Part shown: one piece after another, positions 55,801 through 64,000 of the stretch
Position numbering within the stretch: position 1 is the first letter of the stretch
Layout of the letters: each line of letters begins with the position of its first letter
Assembly (NCBI RefSeq): GCF_035582795.1
Contig: NC_134367.1
Location: forward strand, 47,347,062-47,411,061
DNA from: Mycteria americana
Lineage: Eukaryota > Chordata > Aves > Ciconiiformes > Ciconiidae
DNA length: 64,000 nt
Direction: 5' to 3'
Translations under genes and position numbers: made by a program
Notes under the pieces: generated by a model
The model's database searches: none
Seen by the model: the letters and a program-made list of their open reading frames with translations, nothing else
What the model was told of the DNA's origin: nothing

Positions 55801-58769
55801 TAAGTAAGTTTTACATCTTTATTTTAAAACTTTCTATGTTTTGTGTATTCTCTCTGAGCTCTATCATACCTGCGTAACATGTGGCTTGCAGTACCTGGCA
55901 TTCTGAAAAGTGATTTCTTTGGCTTCAGAATCAAAAAGCTTTTGGTCCAATGGTCAGTTGGGGAAGGAAAAGCCAGAGGGTGTAGAATGGCATACAGCAA
56001 TGGACAATGATAGGAGAAACAGCCCAATGACGATAAACAGTTTTTAGTAACACATTTTCACTTGCGTACCCATGAGGTATATAGACAGCAATGTTTTTTT
56101 ATCAGTTAATTTCTTTTGTTAATTTAGGAGTGACGTGAAAATGTAAAATGAAACTAATTTGAAAATGATGTTTCTGAATAGGGATGTGCACAGGAAGGTG
56201 ATGAAACAACCTCTTGCTATTCTAATGTGGTGAATTAAATTGTGCATAATACCATATAGGAAATGGATTTCCCAAAAAGCGTCAGGAAATGATTTTTGCC
56301 AATATCCACTATGTAATTACCCAAAACCAATATTTTCTTTACCGACTATATGTTGCTTGGCTGCTTTTAATCACTGGACTAAACTCCTGAAATGTTAAAT
56401 ACGATCCAACTGGCTGACTAAATGTCTGGTAACTGAGAAAAGGTCCTCCCTAAAACCTCTGACTTCACTCAAAGAAGCGTTTTTACTTATTTTGAAATTG
56501 CTGAACACTCCAGAATGACTCATTCTGCCCTCAGCTGCTTCCTTGGAGCCAAATGCATCCCTGATACAGAAAGGTAACTTCAGCAGGGATAAACCAAGTT
56601 ATATCATGACGGAACAGTGAAGGCATAACTTGAGGGCAGCATTAAAGACAGTATTGTGAAATTTTGGAAGTATTTCAGAAAGAAACTCATTACATTTTCA
56701 TTTTATTGCTGCTGCAAAACTGTACTACCTATCCACAGAACTTCCAGATGCATAAATATTCTCTAGAAAGTTAAAAATAACAATGCTCTAAGCAAACCAC
56801 ACCACATGTTTCTTCATAAAGCAAGGAATCTGCATTTTCTGTTGCAGTGCAGACAAGAAAATCTAAATGTTTCCATCACAGATGGTGGTATTCAATCCAC
56901 TCCCCCCCAAAGTCTTATTGAAAATTCAAGAATTGAAAAACCTCCAATGTCCAAGTCACCTGAATTCAAAAAGGCAATAAAGAGTGAAAGTATAAGCATT
57001 CCCTAAATAAAGCATTTGTGAGTACTTGTACAACAGATTTCTAAAACAGCATAGTAAGTGTTCAATGCTTATCTAGTTTCTGATTTCTTTTAAATATATT
57101 ATTTTCTCTATTACTTCTCTCTGACAGTCCCACAGCTCCAACATAAAATTTAAAACTTCAGTTGATTTCTTTCCTCATCGCTTTTCCCCATTCAGTAATA
57201 AAGTCAGTTGTCACTATGCTTCCAGTCGGGATGAGTGAGATACTACTTCTCTGCAGAGACTGTTTGTACTAAGTTTACATCAGCCTAAGTCTGTCACAAA
57301 ATGCAAGTGTGCATGGCTAAGCTCCCAGGTCATACCAGAATCTTTGAACAAGAGAGTTGGTCTGGAAATTGATCCCAAGTTTCCTGCAGAGCACTAACCA
57401 CTAAATTAAGCTCTATGATGGATTACTTGGAGAAGTAACCCCTGTAGTATTTTCAGTTTGAGCTTTTTTTCATTAGTAAGCTTCTCTTGCTGAAAAGACA
57501 GTGCATGGTTAAAAAGATGCAAGTTCTCTATTTACATTACAAATAACATTTAGATTGCCCTTAGGTGAACACATCTCTGGCATAGTATAGGATAATTTAG
57601 TAATAAACTTTCTTTTGCGAAAAGAGAAAGGGAAAACAGAACAGGAAACCTGGAATAAATTTAGCTTGTCCTCATTCTTCAAGCTTAGTACCATCCAGAC
57701 AAATATTCTCCCTGTCTGAACTCTGAAAGAAGCTCTTCCATGGTTCACTTTCTTAAGCTTGTTGAAAACATTGCAGAACAGTTTATGAAAAGTGGAGTTT
57801 ACTGGAGCCAGAAAGCAATAAAAGTTTATATTAAACTAGAAATTCAAATATTTAATTTAGCTGCTTATTTTTGAAGTATCACTTACTTGAAGTATCTCTT
57901 ACATCACTGAAGATACTAGATTAGTTAAGGTTTTTCGCTTACTGTCAAGTGACTACATATAAATTTTATGTTCTCATCCATGTGTGATTCAACGGTTGCA
58001 TTTCAAACCATGGCTAAGTTTACTGTTAGAAATCTGTTTCTATTTAAAAAAGGTTTCAAAATGAAAAAAATGATTCGATGCATGAAAGCTTACTTTTATA
58101 CAATTAACTAGGTAGCTAAACATGACTTTGTATTGTCGCGTTAACTGTTTAATGTCTATTTTGGATTATACACATTAAAGGAGTTTAGCATGAAAAAAGA
58201 TTTGCAAAACAGAAACATTTTCATCATTACATGAAATCTTAAAGAGTTCTCTTACAACTTGCATTAAACAAAGAAACCCTTTCCTCAGCATTCCTAGTCT
58301 GTACCCAAATTAGGTATTTTCAGTGATCAGTTGCTAAAGAATTCAGATCATTTGCATATGTCTGAAATACATTTCAGCATATGAGCATTTCCATAATTTA
58401 TGTGAGTACCTGTAATGGGATAATCCACGTAACGCCTTGTTTTTCCATCATAGTATTCTGTTCCTTTAACAATTACTAAATGAGCTGGAAAATTTACACC
58501 CCAAGCTAATGTGCTTGTGGCAATAAGAACCTAGAACAGAAAGAAAGATTAATGAGGTATATGTAACAAAAAGCCAACTTTTAAAATTCCATGTAAAACT
58601 CATTACGGCAGGATTCAAAGAACAAATGTACCTGGATTTTGCAGTTCACAAACAATTCTTCCACAGTTTTCCTGTCTCTTTCATGCAGACCCGCATGGTG
58701 CATGCCTATTCCAAAAGCAAGTGTCAGCTTCAGATTTGAATCTCTAACTGTCACTATAATGTCATTCAT
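1688..58769 (-). CDS. ASCC3: ASCC3, C-terminal 598 codons in 12 exons (gene 5'-partial in window)
   Basis: ASCC3 is the large Ski2-like 3'-5' helicase of the ASC-1 complex, with ASCC1, ASCC2 and TRIP4. It is known to unwind DNA for ALKBH3-dependent alkylation repair and, like yeast Slh1, to split collided ribosomes in the ribosome quality trigger complex. Join on the minus strand: 58769-58632, 58530-58410, 54909-54777, 52181-52056, 42687-42576, 42289-42155, 23890-23666, 10917-10766, 10227-10077, 4295-4089, 2082-1907, 1808-1688. The total is 1,797 nt including TGA, with all phases consistent. Window residues 1-~140 are the end of helicase cassette 2 (IGMHHAGL at 21-28, motif V near 51-66, QMMGRAGR at 90-97). 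Residues ~140-215 are winged helix and ~217-580 the second Sec63 unit. From the remembered human length (2,202 aa), window residue 1 is near human residue 1596. No exon is broken except at the extreme C terminus, where an apparent +1 base truncates the tail. Confidence 0.97.
1907..2082 (-). CDS. ASCC3: ASCC3 window exon 11 (C-terminal beta domain)
   Basis: The exon has 176 nt, phase 0 in and phase 2 out. The acceptor is cttttccacaacag and the donor GGGAA|GTATGT. It encodes [20 protein letters not shown], then [20 protein letters not shown] and FYTPETPG. The [10 protein letters not shown]...ELIALKR sequence is diagnostic for the last domain of ASCC3. It is followed by a very short intron of 98 bases. 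Confidence 0.97.
2083..4088 (-). other. ASCC3: ASCC3 intron between window exons 10 and 11
   Basis: A 2.0 kb intron with GT-AG ends. It contains a short A-run near 2250 and a less AT-rich patch about 3280-3480 that is not a recognisable repeat. No coding segment fits the gene or any other family I know. Confidence 0.7.
4089..4295 (-). CDS. ASCC3: ASCC3 window exon 10 (C-terminal beta domain)
   Basis: The exon has 207 nt, 69 codons in phase 0. The acceptor is ttttttctacag and the donor CTATCAG|GTAGAT. It encodes [19 protein letters not shown], a variable loop around [14 protein letters not shown], then [19 protein letters not shown] and MGYQ. The alternating hydrophobic strands fit the FN3/immunoglobulin-like domain that ends Sec63 units. 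The loop between the first strand pair and KLHADQEY is the least conserved part. Confidence 0.97.
4296..10076 (-). other. ASCC3: ASCC3 intron between window exons 9 and 10
   Basis: A 5.8 kb intron. The part at 5550-6440 is higher in GC than its surroundings and has no transposon hallmarks. The part at 8700-9120 carries three POU octamer motifs. A mixed TA/CA stretch lies around 7804-7835. No exon was found; the short open frames are unsupported. Confidence 0.7.
10077..10227 (-). CDS. ASCC3: ASCC3 window exon 9 (basic linker and helix-hairpin-helix region)
   Basis: The exon has 151 nt, entering in phase 2 and leaving in phase 0. The acceptor is gtctgtatcag and the donor TCACAG|GTAATA. It begins with a Lys/Arg/Gly/Ser-rich linker ([14 protein letters not shown]), then [18 protein letters not shown] and [22 protein letters not shown] is conserved with other ASCC3 proteins. 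The linker before it is clearly less similar to the human version I remember, and is slightly richer in GC and CpG than neighbouring exons. A 538-base intron separates it from exon 8. Confidence 0.95.
10228..10765 (-). other. ASCC3: ASCC3 intron between window exons 8 and 9
   Basis: A 538-base intron. Its only notable content is a perfect 27-base tandem duplication at 10366-10419. Confidence 0.75.
10366..10419. repeat. Perfect 27-bp tandem duplication
   Basis: Two identical adjacent copies of a 27-base unit beginning atctaggcacctacag, followed by the first five bases of a third. No sequence divergence is visible between the copies, so the duplication is probably young. It lies inside the short intron before exon 9 and does not touch a splice site. 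Confidence 0.95.
10766..10917 (-). CDS. ASCC3: ASCC3 window exon 8 (Sec63 unit 2)
   Basis: The exon has 152 nt, phase 0 in and phase 2 out. The acceptor is catttgattag and the donor TTTCG|GTACGT. It encodes [20 protein letters not shown], continuing [10 protein letters not shown] to [10 protein letters not shown]. The AMLDVA...GW pattern followed by LxQMVxQGRW is the helical core just ahead of the helix-hairpin-helix part of the Sec63 unit. The split codon CG|G gives Arg381. Confidence 0.97.
13625..13640. repeat. Poly-T run (T16)
   Basis: Sixteen uninterrupted T on the plus strand, preceded by a short TTTC-rich stretch. No retrotransposed body adjoins it, so it is treated as a simple homopolymer. 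Confidence 0.9.
15392..15434. repeat. Three copies of a 12-base motif
   Basis: The motif tgatagcaaaac occurs three times, spaced by 2 to 4 bases. It looks like local slippage duplication in intronic DNA. Confidence 0.85.
20371..20452 (+). mobile_element. MIR-like SINE fragment
   Basis: The segment contains 'aatgacttgcccaagatcac' followed by 'ataggaagtcatggcaga'. This follows the 3' half of the MIR consensus (taacttgcccaaggtcacacagctagtaagtggcagagc) with scattered changes. MIR/core-SINEs are ancient in amniotes, so a diverged copy in a bird intron is plausible. Assignment rests on pattern recognition only. Confidence 0.65.
22731..22830 (+). mobile_element. MIR-like SINE fragment
   Basis: The segment 'gtccctattttacagatatg' then 'gaactgaggaagataaaaag' follows the central MIR consensus (ccccattttacagatgaggaaactgaggca). 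The similarity fades into a diverged tail. It is the same family and strand as the fragment 2.4 kb away, but covers a more 5' part of the consensus. Confidence 0.65.
23666..23890 (-). CDS. ASCC3: ASCC3 window exon 7 (Sec63 unit 2, helical part)
   Basis: The exon has 225 nt, 75 codons in phase 0, and is the largest here. The donor is TGTCAG|GTATAG. It encodes [18 protein letters not shown], continuing through [14 protein letters not shown] to [10 protein letters not shown]. The VRHNED element is a known conserved contact region of Sec63-type bundles. The acceptor is unusual: it reads ccaaag, with A at -3, directly preceded by an uninterrupted run of 20 T on the minus strand. The exon is flanked by the two longest introns of the window. 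Confidence 0.97.
23897..23930. repeat. A20 homopolymer with A-rich tail abutting ASCC3 exon 7
   Basis: Twenty consecutive A on the plus strand (23897-23916), then interrupted A-rich sequence. Read on the minus strand this is the polypyrimidine tract of the exon 7 acceptor, ending six bases before the exon. Confidence 0.95.
26553..26589. repeat. Tandem duplication, 18-base unit, period 19
   Basis: The unit gcgaataatatgtttaca occurs twice, separated by one A. Copies are identical. Confidence 0.9.
29690..30070. other. GC-rich block of unknown origin
   Basis: A sharply bounded stretch of roughly 60 percent GC inside a strongly AT-rich intron. It includes several CpG and purine/pyrimidine-rich segments. 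Two overlapping plus-strand frames and two minus-strand frames stay open across it, which is expected from high GC and is not evidence of coding. It ends with a perfect short palindrome (29999-30017). It could be an old insertion, a regulatory element or the exon of a noncoding transcript; the sequence alone does not decide. Confidence 0.5.
29999..30017. repeat. Perfect palindrome, 9-bp arms with 1-base centre
   Basis: The bases read agtactccg, t, cggagtact. The arms are exact reverse complements and contain two CpG. It sits at the end of the GC-rich block. Confidence 0.9.
30175..30202. repeat. Tandem duplication, 14-base unit
   Basis: The unit aaaagatatgtgtc occurs twice in direct succession and is followed by an A-run. 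Confidence 0.9.
31067..31080. repeat. Poly-T run (T14)
   Basis: Fourteen uninterrupted T on the plus strand within the 18.3 kb intron; no adjacent retroelement body is recognisable. Confidence 0.85.
33382..33395. repeat. Poly-A run (A14)
   Basis: Fourteen uninterrupted A on the plus strand within the 18.3 kb intron. Confidence 0.85.
35828..35849. repeat. (AAAT)n microsatellite
   Basis: About five and a half perfect copies of the tetranucleotide AAAT, in an intron. Confidence 0.95.
42155..42289 (-). CDS. ASCC3: ASCC3 window exon 6 (winged helix to Sec63 unit 2)
   Basis: The exon has 135 nt, exactly 45 codons in phase 0. The acceptor is ttctaacag and the donor TGACA|GTAAGT. It encodes [20 protein letters not shown], continuing to [10 protein letters not shown]. 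The [13 protein letters not shown] stretch is the conserved entry into the Sec63-like helical bundle, which in ASCC3, Brr2 and Mer3 clamps the nucleic acid emerging from the helicase ring. Confidence 0.97.
42290..42575 (-). other. ASCC3: ASCC3 intron between window exons 5 and 6
   Basis: A 286-base intron. It contains an imperfect direct repeat of 'tggttcctac' around 42316-42350 and one copy of 'aggagcatgtat', which recurs near the exon 5 donor. Nothing else was recognised. Confidence 0.75.
42576..42687 (-). CDS. ASCC3: ASCC3 window exon 5 (winged helix)
   Basis: The exon has 112 nt, entering in phase 2 and leaving in phase 0. The acceptor is caatttatctag and the donor GGGGAG|GTAAGA. It encodes [19 protein letters not shown], then [18 protein letters not shown]. 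The NPxYYNL...L...LVEKSL layout is the winged-helix domain that packs against the helicase core in this family. A 286-base intron separates it from exon 6. Confidence 0.96.
43787..43818. repeat. Perfect inverted repeat, 14-bp arms, 4-base loop
   Basis: The left arm tttacagaattaaa (43787-43800) and right arm tttaattctgtaaa (43805-43818) are exact reverse complements, separated by gaat. In RNA from either strand it would fold as a simple AU-rich hairpin. Confidence 0.95.
48468..48481. repeat. (AC)7 microsatellite
   Basis: Seven AC dinucleotides preceded by a mixed TG/TA stretch. It is short and intronic. Confidence 0.85.
52056..52181 (-). CDS. ASCC3: ASCC3 window exon 4 (start of winged helix)
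   Basis: The exon has 126 nt, phase 2 in and phase 2 out. The acceptor is tctgttcttcag and the donor CCAAC|GTGAGT. It encodes [18 protein letters not shown], then [22 protein letters not shown]. The pattern of a DHLNAEI helix followed by a WTYFFRRL helix is typical of the region between RecA2 and the winged helix in Brr2/Slh1/ASCC3 cassettes. It matches ASCC3 with only conservative changes. Confidence 0.97.
52182..54776 (-). other. ASCC3: ASCC3 intron between window exons 3 and 4
   Basis: A 2.6 kb intron with an A16 run (52653-52668). No other recognisable element and no coding exon. Confidence 0.7.
52653..52668. repeat. Poly-A run (A16)
   Basis: Sixteen uninterrupted A on the plus strand within the 2.6 kb intron; no SINE body was recognised next to it. 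Confidence 0.9.
54777..54909 (-). CDS. ASCC3: ASCC3 window exon 3 (helicase motif VI)
   Basis: The exon has 133 nt, entering in phase 1 and leaving in phase 2. The acceptor is ctttggcag and the donor ATCAAG|GTAAAG. It encodes [19 protein letters not shown] and on to [10 protein letters not shown]. The QMMGRAGR motif VI supplies the arginine finger, here Arg97 of the window protein. This exon was the first firm identification of the gene, because the whole segment agrees with vertebrate ASCC3 as I know it. Confidence 0.98.
54910..58409 (-). other. ASCC3: ASCC3 intron between window exons 2 and 3
   Basis: A 3.5 kb AT-rich intron. I see no repeat family, no exon and no structured RNA in it. Confidence 0.7.
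58410..58530 (-). CDS. ASCC3: ASCC3 window exon 2 (helicase motif V)
   Basis: The exon has 121 nt, encoding 40 codons plus one base. The acceptor is gttctag and the donor TTACAG|GTACTC. It carries [18 protein letters not shown], the motif V region that couples ATP hydrolysis to nucleic-acid movement, followed by [19 protein letters not shown]. It is separated from exon 1 by an intron of only 101 bases. The closing base G joins AT of the next exon to make Asp87. Confidence 0.97.
58632..58769 (-). CDS. ASCC3: ASCC3 window exon 1 (RecA2 of cassette 2)
   Basis: The exon has 138 nt, 46 codons and phase 0 at both ends. The acceptor is ttctgttgcag and the donor CCAG|GTACAT. It encodes the segment from [10 protein letters not shown] to VNCKIQ. 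It includes the IGMHHAGL block (residues 21-28) followed by HERDR, a conserved signature of the second RecA domain in Ski2-like helicases. The ATG at the exon start is an internal methionine and not a start codon, because the exon is preceded by a proper splice acceptor. The next exon toward the 5' end was not found between 58770 and 64000. Confidence 0.97.
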
Positions 58770-61700
58770 CTGCAACAGAAAGAATAGCTGCATGTTTTAA
58801 AACAGATTACTCAGAAAGTTTAAACTTACAGGGTTGTTATTATCTTTTTTTTTTAATAGCAAGGATAATTTGCTCAACGCTGTTTATACAAACAGGAAAA
58901 CAGTCTTCAGTCTCTGAACAGTCTGGTTTTAGTCTAAAAAAAAATAAATACTATATTAATGATGGGGGGAATACAAAATGCACATGACTTTATTGACACA
59001 ATAAGTAGCGCATATAAGGAAATGAAAATGCTGAAAATATCTTGACAGGTCTGGCAAATGCTGTGCATGCTGCTCTGTGTTTGTTTAATGCAATCCCTAG
59101 TATCAAAGGGGTTAGAACTGGTATAAAAACATAGCAAATCCCTGCAACCAGTAACATAATAACAGTCATGAAAAATAAATTTGGCTCTCTTTAATGCCTA
59201 TGAAAACACAGACACAGTTCCCCAGTTTGATAATTCTGCAATTATTAGTCGTCAAAACAGTTTCCTATTCACATGCTGAAATGCAAATTAATTTGAAAAA
59301 TAGTTTTTTGAGTGTGAGTTTGTAATTTATAGACTCAAACCCTGTAGTGAAACCTAACATACAATAAGTGTCTTCATTTAAAACTTTTAGAAGTCCAGAC
59401 AAAAAGCTATTTTTTATTACTATTACTATTTTTTTCAAATCTCATGTCAATTACTACTTGGAATAATTTTAACTACTATCATTTTAACTATATTTCTTGC
59501 CTATGTTTTCAAGTAGTAAATTGCATAATAAGGTCATTTATTTCTGTAGATGACCTCCGTGAAAAGCCCCTGACTAATAACGAACAAGATGTTTATACCT
59601 TCTGTCTTGTTTAGTGATTTTACCCTTCAATATTCCTTCTGTTGTTTTACTTCTAAGGCCATTTATTATTTTATGTGATTTTAATATAATTATAGCCAGG
59701 AACTTTCAAACCTCATCTCTTAATAGTGGTTTCCTGGTGCCACCAGCAGTGGCATGATGATATTGCATACTTACGGGCAGCATCATTCACGGTTAACCTA
59801 GGAGGTATAGCCAAGGTTAGAGAAAAAATGGTAGTGCAGAACAAATTACTAAGGGTAACTGAAGAATCTGGACTGAGTATTCAGTCTCATCTCGGACTGA
59901 GTATCTCAAAGTACTGAGACATGATACCTTCATGACTGCAGTGGTATCTTCATTTCCACTTAGGACTCTGAGGTGTTGCACTCCTGATGTTCAGAATTGT
60001 AACCTTCTCTAACTGTTTCCTGGGTTTTATAATTCTCAGACCTTAATGTTAATAAAATTATTCACATATCTAAACCCAAGTAACATATGTCACTACTATT
60101 ACCAAAAAAATCCTTAAAATGTACAAAAAAAGCCAGAGAATACAATAGTCCATATTCAGGATTTGAAAAAAAAAACCAAACCAAAACCAAAACAATATAG
60201 ATTTTGTAAATCAATCAATTTTGTCAGGAAGAGCAAATTACAAAGCATTTTAAAAAGCCTATTTGTTGAAGTAGTATTGACTAACAGTACCAGAACTGAT
60301 GGAAGTAATAGAGAACCCAATTTATCGTTCAAGTTTTGGCTTGGTCCAATCAATTTGATCTGTCAATGGAAGCTCCTAAACGTTATTTTCCCTCACAGTG
60401 CAGTGCCTGGATGTTCCTGAGAGTTTCCTACATTATAAGACATGGAAGGTTTGTTGTATAAACTGAGCTGGCATGTATAAAAGAAAAGGATGCTTACAGA
60501 AGAAAAGAGTGAAAGGGACTATAAAATACTGAAAGGAAAGGAAGCAGGAAGAAAAAAGCAATGAATTGAGAAGTGAAGAAGGGATAAGTCTATTTAGGAA
60601 AGGGAAACAAGAAGAGGGGTAGATAAGTAGAAGAGAGTAAAGAACTGAATGAAAGGAGGATATGTTAAAGGATAAAGTTTATATATCTAGATACAATCAG
60701 CAAACCTTTGATTTCTCTAGTCACCACGTAGACATGTGACTGCAGTGTAGACAACATGAATTATGACCCATTTTAAAGATTTTTTCTTCTAAGACAAAAA
60801 ATAGCTCAATAAAATGAGAACCTGTATACCATTTTCTCTACAATTATGACCATCAGCATACATTACTAAATATCTTTTCTAACCTATTATTGCTTTTTGT
60901 GCTATGGATTTATGAAGTGGTACTAGCACTGCACAGGCTCCTTATGCTTAGAAAGACACTTTGAGAAATAACAGTTATATGTATCCATTTGACATGGAAT
61001 TAAGATGTAAAAGTAGAAAATGGCACTGGTAAATATCATAAAAATAAACGAAAAAATTAATGCACTTACATTTTACTCAATTTCTGCATTCAAAAATTGA
61101 CAAAAGATATTATATTGCTGAATTAATTTTTCTCCTCCCCACCAAGAATCATCACCTTATGATAGTTATGTCTTTAATGTAAGGGAACAAGCCAGTTCTA
61201 ATGACACTTATTTCATTATTCACATGAGCAGAATTTGGTATTGGGAAAATAATGAATCTAAACTCCCTTTTCCTCTAGAAGAGTACAGGGATCAAATTAG
61301 CTGATTTGGATTAGTCTATAGCGATTAGACTGCTCCTTCAGCACACGCAGTTTTACAGTGTTAGTTATTTTCAGTACAGAACCTGAGCGAAACCTTTTTG
61401 CCATGCAGTTGCCAGCATAAAACATCCTAAATTCACACTGCTGGGAATTTATTCAAAGATGTTCTTCTTGCTTTTACAATCAGTGGTGGTTATTTTTTTT
61501 TCCCTCTGACTTGTATTACAGTGGTGGCCTGTGGTGCTGTTAGTCATACCTGCAAAGCAGTGTAATTTACCGCAGGAAAACTAAAGAACCCTTAGCAGGA
61601 GAGCTGGCGCATGTACTACTATCCTGTCATTTTAGCAGCAGGGAATCCCAGTCATTTTTAGCTGACCCCTTACTTTCACATAAATCAATGTAATAAACAT

Positions 61701-62936
61701 AACTATTTTACCCATAGGCACAATCCAAGGCTTAAAATTCTCATGACAATTTATTTAAAAATATAACTCTCTTATGTCAGTGTAGTGTAAGAATATTATC
61801 ACTTTCTATTAAGAAATAATGGCACAATTAATAGGTTCATTAACCAGAAACAGACACAGCATCATGACTATAAAACAAATCTAATGTTTCTGCGTTGTTA
61901 TAACTTCATTACTATTTATCTTCCTGAAAACAACTGTAATGTTAACTCATAAAAGTGTAAAGAAAATAAATTTTATCTTAAGAACAGAAAAAGTATATTA
62001 AAAATAATATAAGGAAATATACATGGTATTGACATAAAAACCCCCGTACAACACTGATGCAGGGAACTTAATGCAAGGAGGGATTTTTCCCTGGACTCCA
62101 AGACAGGCAGGATTGGGCCCATGCGGAAAAGGTTTTGCTATCCTTCACAGATTTTTTGATAAACAAACAAAAATACCTCCTGTGCTTTCCTAACATTAGG
62201 TTGATCAGGAATCCACCTTTTAATAAAAACCCTTTGAAAACCAATTTGGGACCCTCACAGCATTGCAAAATATTTATTATAAAAAATATAGTTTATTTCT
62301 ACCCTTTATATTCTAATCTCTGAACAAGCTAGATTTTTCCCAAACTAGTAAGTAGTCATTTTCTTTGTTCCTGCACATATGTAAACTGTTGAACCATTTA
62401 CTTTAAGCTAATAGAACTTTTTTATATTTTAAATTTATTATACTTAAAAAGCTTTTGTAGAAAGATAGGATTCCATTTAAGTAGATACATTACCCTGTGC
62501 CTGAAATACATTCCAGTCAGAGTATAATTCAGCAAGTTGATGACAATGCTGGCTCCAAAAGAAAGGAGGAGACCAGATTGGACAAGAATGAGCTAACAGA
62601 TTGTGCAGCCCAATTCTGTCCCTTTGAGTGTGATATATTGTTTCAAGATGCTAAAAACCCATACTTTCTCAAAGCATATCTGTTGTGCTGGTTTTCCCAT
62701 TTTCACAGAATCCTCATTATTAGTACTCTGTACTCTTTTCAAAGCACGTCAGACTCAGACCATATGCCACTGAATAATGCTTATCAATTGTCTAAAATGC
62801 CCAATAGAAGAAAGATGTGCCAAACGAAAGAATCGTGAAAGTTATGAAGTCTTTTACAAAAATAATTACATATTTCACATCTGCTACAGATGTTAAGTGA
62901 AATAAAAACATCTCCTTGTTATAACTAAATGTTAAT

Positions 62937-62966
62937 TTTTTATGACACACTTTTGTGTCATAAAAA
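62937..62966. repeat. Perfect inverted repeat, 13-bp arms, 4-base loop
   Basis: The left arm tttttatgacaca (62937-62949) and right arm tgtgtcataaaaa (62954-62966) are exact reverse complements around the loop cttt. It is short and AT-rich, and has no flanking target-site duplication that I can see. Confidence 0.95.
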
Positions 62967-63867
62967 CAACATCTTGTAGAAGGAAGTTGAACTTCTATAA
63001 TGAGTGAAACACTTAGAAATCATTCTTGGGTACCCTCCTGATCTTTAAAGTCAGAAAAAAAAGTAATCTTATAAAATTATTTTTGATGAAGAGTTGACAT
63101 CCTTATACTCCAGAACTCTCCCATACAAGCAAGATGCCTAAAACACCTCAAATAAGATTATTCAAGAAACATTTTAAAATATGGTTTAAACAGTTGAAAT
63201 CTATTATTAAAACATATACATTTAACACTAAAAATCTCATCTAAAAGACAGCAATATACCTATTCATGACACAGACCAGATTCTTCTATTCCTGTTTTAT
63301 AGCACAGCATTACCTCAGAACAATAACGTGGAGATAATAGATTATTTGATTTAAAGGTTAGAGAAGGAAAAGTAATCTTTTGTCTTTCCAACAATTCTTG
63401 GGATGGGTTTTTTTTGTTGTTGTTTGTTTGGGCTTTTTGCAATGTAAAACAGAATTATATAGTAAAATTTAATTCACTTTCATGCATATGTCTATGCATA
63501 TTTCCACATAGTGTACGAACACATATACAAATCCATAATTAGCTCACACATGTTTATACACTCACATGTCTAAAATTGCAAAATTGGTATGGGCCCGATT
63601 CATTCTTTTGGAGCCAATAAATGCCCTTCATTCAAGTGCCCTTGAATTCAATGGAAGCTGGCTATTGCCTGGTATGGATGCTATTGAATATTACAGTAGG
63701 TATGTTTGTGCTAACAGATTTTAGTTATTTCTAGAGGTTTCATAAAGAACAGTCTTAACAAGATGCAGATGGTAAAATGATGCACAAAGCAGAATGCAAA
63801 AATCATTGTGGTTAAAGTTAAAACTGTGTACATGGGTACATTTCTTCCCAGTGCTTGGACTGTAAAT

Positions 63868-63889
63868 AAAAAAAAAAAAAAAAAAAAAA
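63868..63889. repeat. Poly-A run (A22)
   Basis: Twenty-two uninterrupted A on the plus strand, the longest homopolymer in the window. No retrotransposed gene body is recognisable upstream of it. Confidence 0.95.
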
Positions 63890-64000
63890 TCCAAGTATCT
63901 GGCCAGGGAATAAATTTCTTTAAAAAAACCCCCTCCAAATAAGAAAACACCCTGCTTGTTTGCTGGTGAGAAGTGCATTCTAACTTCAAACAATAAACAA

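Larger units (their letters stand above)
58770..64000 (-). other. ASCC3: ASCC3 intron upstream of window exon 1 (partial)
   Basis: At least 5.2 kb of intron running off the window. I looked for the preceding ASCC3 exon on the minus strand and did not find it. Contents include an (AACCA)-like patch near 60174-60194, a perfect 13-bp hairpin (62937-62966) and an A22 run (63868-63889). The longest open frame (62497-62838, plus strand, 113 codons) has no family resemblance. Confidence 0.7.

Noticed and set aside
1688..58769. The idea that ASCC3 here is a pseudogene because of the early stop
   Set aside because: All eleven splice junctions are canonical, the phases agree and the helicase motifs are intact. 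Only the last nine residues are affected.
62068..62268. Minus-strand open frame tested as the missing upstream ASCC3 exon
   Set aside because: Its translation does not resemble the expected sequence before MNDII and has no matching splice phase.
62497..62838. 113-codon plus-strand open frame
   Set aside because: It is intronic and AT-rich, with no domain or family resemblance, and is of a length expected by chance in 64 kb.
63868..63889. A22 run as the tail of a processed pseudogene
   Set aside because: No gene body or target-site duplication can be recognised on its 5' side.

Overview
This is vertebrate nuclear DNA, most likely from a bird. It is AT-rich, and one gene split into short exons by long introns occupies most of it. 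Every splice site I could place is GT-AG. The first ~300 bases carry the 3' end of a CR1-type LINE, the typical interspersed repeat of bird genomes. Recognisable transposons are otherwise scarce, which also fits a bird. The species cannot be named from this sequence.

The gene is ASCC3 (activating signal cointegrator 1 complex subunit 3), a Ski2-like helicase, on the minus strand. The window holds its last twelve coding exons, between 58769 and 1688. Spliced together they form an uninterrupted frame of 598 codons plus a stop, and every exon phase agrees. Exons 1-3 finish the second RecA-like helicase cassette, with motif V in exon 2 and motif VI (QMMGRAGR) in exon 3. Exons 4-5 encode the winged-helix region. 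Exons 6-12 encode the second Sec63-like unit, ending in a beta-rich C-terminal domain. The N-terminal ~1,600 residues and the promoter lie beyond 64000.

Layout from low to high coordinate: CR1 end and intergenic DNA (1-~1200); 3' UTR and final exon (to 1808); exons 11 and 10 (1907-4295); a 5.8 kb intron; exons 9 and 8 (10077-10917); a 12.7 kb intron; exon 7 (23666-23890); the largest intron at 18.3 kb; exons 6 and 5 (42155-42687); a 9.4 kb intron; exon 4 (52056-52181); exon 3 (54777-54909); exons 2 and 1 (58410-58769); then at least 5.2 kb of intron to the window end. The introns contain simple repeats, two MIR-like SINE fossils, small tandem duplications, a few perfect short hairpins, one GC-rich block and some stretches that might be conserved regulatory DNA. 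I see no second protein gene, tRNA, CRISPR array or bacterial-type feature.

The most concrete oddity is at the ASCC3 C terminus. The reading frame stops at TGA (1688-1690), nine residues short. Removing one T at that point would give a tail that matches the human ASCC3 C terminus as I recall it and ends at TAA (1660-1662). This is either a real lineage-specific frameshift or polymorphism, or a one-base sequence error. I found no convincing new biological system; apart from this point the window reads as an ordinary housekeeping gene with large introns.
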